Source: Mycetocola spongiae (GTDB taxonomy: Bacteria; Actinomycetota; Actinomycetes; Actinomycetales; Microbacteriaceae). From it: a stretch of 64,000 bases of DNA. The stretch covers positions 2,046,001-2,110,000 of the forward strand of contig NZ_CP080203.1 of assembly GCF_020424085.1 (NCBI RefSeq). Direction: 5' to 3'. This document shows positions 54,268 through 64,000 of the stretch, piece after piece. Position 1 is the first letter of the stretch. Each line of letters starts with the position of its first letter. The position numbers were made by a program, and so were the translations under genes. The notes beneath the pieces were generated by a model. It saw only the letters and a program-made list of their open reading frames with translations. It was not told the origin of the DNA and did not search any database.

Positions 54268-54741
54268 TAAACAGAAAGGCCTCCCCATGGAAGCCCCACA
54301 CACCCAACCAGTGCGCCCGGTAAACAGGAAAGGCCTCCCCCAGGAGACCCCCACGCGCCCAACCAGTGCTTCCGGTAAACAGGAAAGGCCTCCCGCAGGA
54401 GGCCACCACACCCCCAACCGGTGTGCCCGTGAAACAGGAAAGGCCTCCCCCAGGAGGCCACCTACACACAACCAGTGTGCCCGGTAAACACGGAAGGCCT
54501 CTCCCGGGAGACCATCACGGGCCCAACCAGTGCGTCTGTTAAACACGAAAGACCTCCCGCAGCAAGCCACCTACACACAACCAGTGCGTCTGTTAAACAC
54601 AAAAGACCTCCCGGAAGAGGCCAACACACACCCATCCTGGGTGTGCGTGTTAAACACGAAAGGCCTCCCGCGGGAGGCCACCACACACCCCCTTGTGGTG
54701 TGTGTGTGTTAAATGGAAAAGGCCACCCTCACGGGTGGCCT
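54268..54741 (-). repeat. Nine tandem ~55 bp units, each a terminator hairpin, downstream of the rRNA operon
   Basis: TAAACA(G/C)GAAAGGCCTCCC-type units begin at 54268, 54321, 54376, 54431, 54485, 54540, 54594, 54651 and, diverged, 54710, with spacings of 53-59 bp. On the minus strand each reads GGCCTCC...GGAGGCC followed by TTTCCTGTTTA, a terminator. The interhairpin sequence is also repeated (CCAACCAGTGCG), so whole units were duplicated. The unit nearest the 5S gene (GGCCACCC/GGGTGGCC, 54719-54740) is the functional rRNA terminator. Bases 54157-54267 hold no gene. Confidence 0.92.
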
Positions 54742-54755
54742 CTTCACGAAAATAA

Positions 54756-54872
54756 GTCCGGCGGTGTCCTACTCTCCCACAGGGTCCCCCCTGCAGTACC
54801 ATCGGCGCAAAGAGTCTTAGCTTCCGGGTTCGGAATGTAACCGGGCGTTTCCCTCTCGCTATGGCCGCCGAA
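54756..54872 (-). rRNA. rrf: 5S ribosomal RNA
   Basis: The minus strand reads GGCGGCCATAGCGAGAGGG, then CCCGGTTACATTCCGAACC and ends near GGAGAGTAGGACACCGCCGG, the standard 5S sequence of about 117 nt. Ends are estimated to a few bases. A terminator array follows. Confidence 0.93.
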
Positions 54873-54901
54873 ACAAACATAGACATATCAATCACGAATC
54901 A

Positions 54902-54959
54902 AACAACACACCACACAAAAGTGGCTTGTTGTTTGGTTCTCGACCGTACATCGAGAACC
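54902..54959 (-). other. 23S-5S spacer with processing stems
   Basis: Two adjacent inverted repeats, AAACAACA/TGTTGTTT (54902-54935) and GTTCTCGA/TCGAGAAC (54937-54959), lie between 5S and 23S. They probably form RNase III-type processing stems or antitermination elements. Confidence 0.5.
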
Positions 54960-55036
54960 ACTCAGTGGACGCAAACATCACTCTGGACCCCAGACACCAA
55001 CCTTTAAAAACTGTGTCTGAGTAATGATTATCAAAT

Positions 55037-60085
<5,049 letters not shown>

Positions 60086-60763
60086 TTTATCTCCACGACT
60101 AAAAGCCGGGACATTTTATGCCGAACCCGCCCGGAATAGGACGAGAACTGCGAGTTTGAAACTGACAGAACAAATCATTACTGACTTGCTTTGTTGTTTA
60201 AATGTTTTCCAAAGGAATCTCCACCACTAAAAAGTGGCCGAGGTTTTTGGCATTTGACATTGTGCACGCTGTTGAGTTCTCAAGGATCGGATACTCCCCA
60301 TTTCCACACCACAAACGGGTGCTTCTCCTAGGGGTCACGATATACATCACCATCCACCACGAACTCGCTTCCAAAACCTAAAGGCTTTGAGTGGGGCATC
60401 CGAAGTGAAGGATTCCCATCCTGCCACACAAACACAACCGAAACAAGTTCAGAATATTTGGTGGGGATGATCCCCGCTTGAGGCCGACCCGCATTCCGCT
60501 TGGCCGCACCTTTGGGGTGATAGGTAAAACTATACGTGCGATCCACAGAAGCGGCAAATCGACCCCGTCGCTAGGCGTGTCGCGGTCATTTTGAGGCCCT
60601 CGGCGAGGCTTGTATATAAGAGGGACCACTTCCGGGCTCTCGCCCAGGCATCGGAGGGCATCAGAATCGTGGCGTTCGCGGCAATATTGGCGATTGGGAA
60701 TGTTTTCCCGGGTGCGTCGGTTCCGGTAATTGATTCATTTGAATACTTTAAGAAAGAGGCATG
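60086..60763 (-). promoter_or_regulatory. rRNA operon leader and promoter region
   Basis: No gene is supported here. On the minus strand CTTGAGAACTCAACAGCGTG (about 60264-60283) is the conserved actinobacterial rRNA leader element linked to antitermination/processing. TATCCG just upstream may be a -10. The 72-codon open frame at 60328-60546 overlaps this region and is probably not a gene. TATATAAGAG near 60612-60622 may belong to the promoter of the plus-strand oxidoreductase gene. Confidence 0.6.
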
Positions 60764-61804
60764 ATGTCTACACCGCTCGAACTCGGGCTTGATACCTTCG
60801 GCGATGTGACGGTGGACGCGGCGGGGACCCCGCTCTCCTCGGCGCAGGTCATTCGCAATGTGATCGCGGAGGCCGAACTTGCCGACTCCGTGGGCGTGGA
60901 CTTCATCGGCATTGGCGAGCATCACCGCGATGACTTCGCCATCTCCGCTCCCGATATGGTGCTGGCCACGATTGCCGGCCGCACCGAGCGCATTCGCCTC
61001 GGCACCGCCGTAACCGTGCTCAGCAGCGACGACCCGGTTCGGGTATTTGAGCGCTTTGCCACACTGGATGCGGCCTCCTCCGGTCGCGCCGAGGTGATTC
61101 TGGGTCGGGGCTCCTTTACGGAGTCGTTCCCGCTCTTCGGTTTGGACCTCGCCGATTATGAGGTGCTCTTTAACGAAAAGCTGGACCTGTTCTCACAGCT
61201 CCTCACCGAGAAGCCGGTGAGCTGGGAGGGCACACACCGCGCACCCCTGCATAATCAGGATGTTTTCCCGAAGACCGAGTCCGGCTCGCTTAAGACCTGG
61301 ATCGGCGTGGGAGGCAGCCCGGAATCGGTGATTCGCTCCGTGCGCTATCGCATCCCGATGATGCTGGCCATCATCGGCGGTGACCCGGCGCGCTTTGCCC
61401 CCTATGTGGACCTCTACCACCGGGCACAGGACGAGCAGGGCCTGCCGCATATGCCCCTGGGCACCCACTCCCCCGGTCATATTGCCGCCACCGATGAGCT
61501 CGCGCGTGAGCAGCTCTGGCCTCATTTCCGGGAGAACCGCAACCGCATCGGTGCCGAGCGCGGCTGGCCTCCCGTGACCGAACGCGAATACGTGGAGGAG
61601 ATCGAACACGGCTCGCTCTATGTGGGCTCCCCCGAAACGGTCGCGGCGAAGATTGCCAAGACAGCCGGCATTCTGGGCCTGGATCGCTTTGACCTGAAAT
61701 ATGCAAGCGGGCCGATGCAGCACGAGACGCTCCTGGAGAGCATCCGCCTCTACGGCACCGAGGTCATCCCGGCCGTACGCGAGATCCTCGCCCGGGGCAA
61801 ATAG
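60764..61804 (+). CDS. LLM class flavin-dependent oxidoreductase
   Basis: The ~346-residue protein is a bacterial luciferase-like monooxygenase: LELGLDTFGD at strand 1, GVDFIGIGEHHRDDFAISAPD, RIRLGTAVTVLSSDDPVRVFERFATLDAASSGRAEVILGRGSF (split), and IGVGGSPESV. It resembles LLM proteins annotated in the FMN-dependent, alkanal-monooxygenase-like group (GEHH motif). Two tandem ATGs lie at 60761 and 60764, with AAAGAGG upstream; the second has the better spacing. Substrate unknown. Confidence 0.88.
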   Translation: MSTPLELGLDTFGDVTVDAAGTPLSSAQVIRNVIAEAELADSVGVDFIGIGEHHRDDFAISAPDMVLATIAGRTERIRLGTAVTVLSSDDPVRVFERFATLDAASSGRAEVILGRGSFTESFPLFGLDLADYEVLFNEKLDLFSQLLTEKPVSWEGTHRAPLHNQDVFPKTESGSLKTWIGVGGSPESVIRSVRYRIPMMLAIIGGDPARFAPYVDLYHRAQDEQGLPHMPLGTHSPGHIAATDELAREQLWPHFRENRNRIGAERGWPPVTEREYVEEIEHGSLYVGSPETVAAKIAKTAGILGLDRFDLKYASGPMQHETLLESIRLYGTEVIPAVREILARGK

Positions 61805-61842
61805 CCGGGCCTCCCCGGGGCACCCCTGGGGATGCTCCCGGA

Positions 61843-61876
61843 GCGGAGCCGGGTACCCGCGGGTACCCGGCTCCGC
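61843..61876. terminator. Perfect 16-bp-stem terminator between convergent genes
   Basis: GCGGAGCCGGGTACCC and its exact complement are separated by only two bases. It lies between the convergent LLM and pentapeptide-repeat genes, so it likely serves both. Confidence 0.8.
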
Positions 61877-61941
61877 ATCACCCCGTCCGGGGTTTCGGGC
61901 GAAGACCCGGACGGGAACGGGATTCTCGTCGTGCCGGGGTA

Positions 61942-62805
61942 CTAGCCACCCCAGTGTGGCGGGGCCTCCAGGTCCGCGGGCAGGCGCGTGCTCGCGTCCC
62001 CCGCGGCGGCCGCCAATTGCGGGCGGGTGAGATACAGAGCACACGAGAGATCCGCACCGTGCAGGCGGGCATCGCGCAGATCGGCACCCAGCAGATCGAC
62101 GCCGGAGAGATCGCTACCGCGCAAATCCGCCGCGATCAGATACGCGCCGCGCAGATCGGCGCCGTGCAGCGGGCGGTTGTGCAGGTCGCTGCCGATTAGA
62201 TCCGCACCCGGATGTAGCCCGGTACCCAGATGGTCGGCTCCCCCCGCAAGATGCGATTCCCGCACCTGCTCACTGACCTCCATCAGCACCACCCGGACCC
62301 GGGCATGAATCTCGCGCAGGTCGGCGGCCAATAGAGCCTCGAGGCCACCACCCAGCAGCTCGCCGATCTCCGCGCTCAGGACCCGCGCGGTCGCGGCGCA
62401 CTCCGGATCAAACGTGCGCGATTGCGCCTCGGCCAGGTACCAGAGCAGTTCATGGAGCTGCCGGGCGGCCCCAAAAGCCCCAAACATCACGTCTCGACTG
62501 GAGGGTGCGGCCCGCCAGCTTTTGCCCTCGAAGAAATTTTGGGAGATGTTTTGGCCGGCACCGAAGCAATCAAATACCGTACAGCCCCGGTAACCCCGCG
62601 GGCGGAGGGCGGTGTGAATGGTGCAGGAAAACTCCGCGGAGAGATGGGAACACGGGGTAGCGGCGGGTTTATCCCGGGCAAAATCGGCCGAGCGGGCAAA
62701 GCCCAGGGCCGTGCAACACAGGGCAAAACAATTCCCACAATCGGCGCGCAGCGCGTCGCGATCCGGGGTTCCAAATCTGGGGTCGGGCAGTCTGATGGTG
62801 GACAT
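61942..62805 (-). CDS. Pentapeptide-repeat protein with Cys-rich N-terminus
   Basis: The 287-residue protein has two parts. The N-terminal ~110 residues contain CGNCFALCC, a later CSHL...CTIH and YRGCTVFDCFG; this Cys spacing suggests a metal or Fe-S site. From about residue 200 to 265 pentapeptide repeats A(D/N)LxG run as ADLIGSDL, GADLRGAYL, AADLRGSDL, LLGADLRDARL, HGADLSCAL, enough for a short right-handed beta-helix. AAGGA lies 7 nt before the ATG. It is monocistronic and of unknown function. Confidence 0.88.
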   Translation of the reverse strand: MSTIRLPDPRFGTPDRDALRADCGNCFALCCTALGFARSADFARDKPAATPCSHLSAEFSCTIHTALRPRGYRGCTVFDCFGAGQNISQNFFEGKSWRAAPSSRDVMFGAFGAARQLHELLWYLAEAQSRTFDPECAATARVLSAEIGELLGGGLEALLAADLREIHARVRVVLMEVSEQVRESHLAGGADHLGTGLHPGADLIGSDLHNRPLHGADLRGAYLIAADLRGSDLSGVDLLGADLRDARLHGADLSCALYLTRPQLAAAAGDASTRLPADLEAPPHWGG

Positions 62806-63120
62806 TTAGTGATCCTTCAGGAGTGAGATTTTTCTGGGCCTGGGGTCGGGAACTTCCGGAGAAGCTCCCCCGGAGGGCGCAGAAAATCACCGCTGCCCGG
62901 GCAGACAGACGAAAAACACTCACGGGACACTGGGTCACAGGGAAAACATAAGATTCACTGCTTGCAGGCTAGCGGATGTTGAGGCCACGGTCGAGGGCGC
63001 CGTCGGGGATCGGGCGCGAGGAAATACCGGGCTTTTCGGGGAACGCGCGATGGTACACAGCCTGTGCTGTCCCCGAACGGGCGCTGCGCTGTCGCCCCGG
63101 TTTCGGGCCGCGGCACGCAT
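62806..63120. other. Gene-free stretch between the pentapeptide-repeat gene and tRNA-Leu
   Basis: I see no credible gene. A minus-strand frame ending at 62969 runs through the tRNA and its terminator and is therefore spurious. The part next to 62806 should hold the pentapeptide-gene promoter. Confidence 0.5.
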
Positions 63121-63167
63121 AAAAAAGGGAGCCTCTCCCCGGACCGAAGTCCGAGGGAGAGGCTCCC
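63121..63167 (-). terminator. Terminator of tRNA-Leu
   Basis: GGGAGCCTCTCCC and GGGAGAGGCTCCC form a 13-bp stem; on the minus strand six T residues follow (63121-63126). Confidence 0.93.
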
Positions 63168-63176
63168 TCATAACTG

Positions 63177-63260
63177 TGCGCGAGGGGGGACTTGAACCCC
63201 CACACCCTTGCGAGTACTGGCACCTGAAGCCAGCGCGTCTGCCAATTCCGCCACTCGCGC
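63177..63260 (-). tRNA. tRNA-Leu (anticodon CAG)
   Basis: The minus strand folds as a class II tRNA of 84 nt. Acceptor GCGCGAG pairs with CTCGCGC; the D arm is GGCGGAATTGGCAGACGC; the anticodon stem-loop CTGGC-TTCAGGT-GCCAG carries CAG; a long variable arm follows, then the T arm GGGGGTTCAAGTCCCCC. CCA is not encoded. Confidence 0.95.
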
Positions 63261-63517
63261 AGTTACACATGCTTTCACATGTTTTATCCCCACTCTCGTG
63301 CGGACTTAGTGAGATTATCACAGCGCGTAGTGCGTTTGCGAATCGAGAATTCCTGGGAGTGGCGGAATCCGCCCACCGCCGCGTAGTTCCGCGGTATGAG
63401 ACCCCCGAATCTACGGCGTGGCGCGCGCCCCATCTCTCGAAAAGGTGCCAGTCTCAGTCGCGCCGACTAACATGGCTCTAGCCGATCGGCACCTCAAACG
63501 ACACCCCGGGGAGATCT

Positions 63518-64000
63518 GTGGGCATTCTGGACAATTTCGAGAAGGGACTCGAGCGCGCCGTAAATGGCGCGTTTGCAAAGACCTTTCGTTCGGGGTTGCA
63601 GCCGGTGGAAATCTCCTCCGCGCTGAAACGAGAACTCGATACCACCGCCGCCGTTGTCAGCCGCGATCGCATCCTCGCCGCGCATAATTTTCGCGTAAAT
63701 CTGGCACCGGGCGATTATGAGCGCATGCAGAAGATGGGCTCCGCCCTCGTCTCCGAGCTGACCGGCATCGTGGAGCGTTACGGCGCAGCCCAGGGCTATT
63801 CCTTTCCGGGCCGCGTCTCCATTGCCCTGGTGGAGGACACCGGCCTCTCCGAGGGCATGATGAATATTGATACCGCGGATGCCGAGACCGACGTGGTCTG
63901 GACCCCGGTGCTGGATATCGACGGACGCCGCTTCCCGATCACGCAGAGCCGCACGGTGATTGGCCGCGGAAGCGATGCCGATATCACTGTGGCCGATCCC
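63518..64000 (+). CDS. fhaA: FhaA: DUF3662 and FHA domain protein, 3' end beyond the window
   Basis: 161 codons from GTG 63518 run off the end of the window. The N-terminus MGILDNFEKGLERAVNGAFA, then FRSGLQPVEISSALKREL, is the DUF3662 domain of actinobacterial FhaA. The FHA domain begins at the edge (SRTVIGRGSDADI). FhaA binds phosphothreonine on partners such as MviN and regulates peptidoglycan synthesis. It normally leads the fhaA-fhaB-pstP-rodA-pbpA-pknA-pknB cluster. GGGGAG lies 4 nt before GTG. TAACAT at 63468 is a likely -10. Confidence 0.93.
   Translation, partial: MGILDNFEKGLERAVNGAFAKTFRSGLQPVEISSALKRELDTTAAVVSRDRILAAHNFRVNLAPGDYERMQKMGSALVSELTGIVERYGAAQGYSFPGRVSIALVEDTGLSEGMMNIDTADAETDVVWTPVLDIDGRRFPITQSRTVIGRGSDADITVADP

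Noticed and set aside
54260-54840. Terminator array considered as a CRISPR array, and open frames across it
   Set aside because: The hairpin is the most conserved part, intervals between hairpins are also repeated, not unique, and the frames merely follow the repeat.
60328-60546. 72-codon minus-strand frame upstream of 16S
   Set aside because: It overlaps the expected rRNA promoter/leader region and matches no family I know; possible but unsupported.
63050-63481. 143-codon plus-strand frame across tRNA-Leu
   Set aside because: It crosses the tRNA gene and its terminator and ends before fhaA.

Overview
The window is high-GC DNA from an actinobacterium. A Microbacteriaceae-like origin is my inference. 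It rests on an eukaryote-type single-chain GlyRS, NucS/EndoMS in place of MutS/MutL, a truncated FhaA (DUF3662 plus FHA) gene beside a tRNA-Leu, many leaderless genes with a TANNNT box 6-9 nt before the start codon, and an rRNA operon whose 16S-23S spacer carries no tRNA. I see no insertion sequence, prophage or integrase.

Layout. 1-7.4 kb (mostly minus): a Lys/Ala/Ser-rich protein with an N-terminal folded domain, a long GC-rich repeat region, hemD, three small envelope proteins, a DUF4190 protein and glyS. 7.4-9.5 kb: a Nudix hydrolase and a polytopic membrane protein. 9.5-20.7 kb: a catabolic island with an SDR, an IclR regulator, a fused 2-oxoacid dehydrogenase E1, an SMP-30 lactonase, a divergent CUT2-type sugar ABC transporter operon, an enolase-superfamily enzyme and a muconolactone-isomerase homologue. 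Three promoters there share the box CTATCTGAAA placed 13-14 nt before the -35. 20.7-28 kb: SDR, TetR, aroQ, a MalY-like aminotransferase, an alpha/beta hydrolase, TetR and an MMPL exporter. 28-36 kb: a lipase-like hydrolase, an Hsp90/TPR gene pair, and a membrane protein followed by a second repeat region. 36-54 kb: serine hydrolase, M13 peptidase, MATE and MFS transporters, WYL and LacI regulators, DUF2804, nucS, a HAD phosphatase, a DsbA-like protein, DUF3817, glutathione peroxidase, and a MoxR-DUF58-transglutaminase operon. 54-60 kb: a terminator array and a complete rRNA operon on the minus strand (16S-23S-5S). 60-64 kb: an LLM oxidoreductase, a pentapeptide-repeat protein, tRNA-Leu(CAG) and the start of fhaA.

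The most unusual signal is a recurring one: tandem amplification of the 3' end of a transcription unit. Downstream of hemD lie three diverged copies of its last ~100 bp, separated by related spacers. Downstream of the membrane-protein gene ending at 35245 lie about eight diverged ~62-83 bp copies of its last bases. Downstream of the 5S rRNA lie nine ~55 bp copies of a terminator unit. A weaker example follows the gene ending at 329. The repeats are read directly from the sequence; a common mechanism is inference.

The catabolic island combines sugar-type uptake with enzymes otherwise known from muconate/lactone chemistry. Its substrate cannot be read from the sequence.
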